In this document: positions 5,634 to 5,706 of the stretch, in pieces
Layout of the letters: each line of letters opens with the position of its first letter
Numbering within the stretch: the stretch's first letter is position 1
NCBI GenBank assembly: GCA_029864945.1
Contig: JAOTSL010000214.1
Location: 1 to 5,706, forward strand
Direction: 5' to 3'
From: Gammaproteobacteria bacterium
Lineage (GTDB): Bacteria; Pseudomonadota; Gammaproteobacteria; S012-40
Length of the DNA: 5,706 nt
Notes under the pieces: generated by a model
Told to the model about the DNA's origin: nothing
Database searches by the model: none
What the model saw: only the letters and a program-made list of their open reading frames with translations
Made by a program: the position numbers and the translations under genes

Positions 5634-5706
5634 ATGGAATTATCTCATACAGCTATTATCATCGATCCTAGCTCAACGGCTAGAAAAACACGGCCTCTTT
5701 GATTCG
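5634..5706 (+). CDS. Start of a response-regulator-like gene, frame broken near the window end
   Basis: From ATG 5634 the frame reads a receiver-domain-like N-terminus: a hydrophobic first strand followed by AIIIDPSSTARKT, similar to the usual IL-I-VDD-SS-T-R pattern. It then stops at TGA (5700-5702) after 22 codons. Moving to the -1 frame at about 5690-5693 gives ASLIR up to the edge, which continues the expected helix pattern (STxRxTLxxL), so a single missing base is the simplest reading, by mutation or sequencing/assembly error. Asp11 would be the first acidic residue; Pro12 stands where a second acid is common. A competing frame (5599-5706) is open but lacks a start codon. Promoter, CRP-like site and AGAGG upstream support a real gene. 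Output domain unknown, as it lies outside the window. Confidence 0.5.

Noticed and set aside
5599..5706. Open plus-strand frame through the window end, ending ...EKHGLFDS
   Set aside because: It follows a TAG at 5596 and contains no ATG, GTG or TTG start, while the frame from 5634 has a start codon, ribosome site and a recognisable receiver-like N-terminus.

Overview
The window comes from a gammaproteobacterium with moderately AT-leaning DNA. This rests on a ParE that matches the E. coli protein motif for motif over the same 630 residues, a TruD of the proteobacterial type, and a CRP-family regulator whose DNA-recognition helix is of the gammaproteobacterial CRP/Vfr/Clp type. The genus cannot be named from this sequence. 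I see no mobile element, CRISPR array, tRNA or rRNA. This is mostly conserved chromosomal housekeeping and regulatory DNA, and I did not find a clear new multi-gene system.

Layout from left to right: the last codons of an unidentified plus-strand gene (about 2-67) run tail to tail into parE (57-1949, minus; topoisomerase IV subunit B). The gap at 1950-2197 holds a terminator hairpin for the gene to its right, a candidate parE promoter, and helically phased short repeats upstream of that promoter. Next is truD (2198-3220, minus; tRNA pseudouridine-13 synthase). A 147-bp divergent gap separates truD from a CRP-family regulator (3368-4039, plus). That regulator ends tail to tail against a small minus-strand lipoprotein gene with an NTF2/SnoaL-like domain (4107-4568). 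The lipoprotein gene is divergent from a plus-strand gene for a membrane-anchored coiled-coil/PDZ protein (4645-5505), and the two candidate promoters overlap. The window ends in the first codons of a response-regulator-like gene (from 5634), whose frame is broken by what looks like one missing base just before the window edge. A CRP-like palindrome lies upstream of it.

The genes do not form one operon: strands alternate and each gene appears to be its own transcription unit. The most interesting point is the CRP-family protein. Its cyclic-nucleotide pocket has Gln where E. coli CRP has the phosphate-contacting Ser83, and its spacing and local motifs resemble Xanthomonas Clp, a c-di-GMP-responsive CRP homologue, more than cAMP-dependent CRP/Vfr. 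The nearby CRP-like site upstream of a signalling gene makes a local regulatory link possible but unproven.
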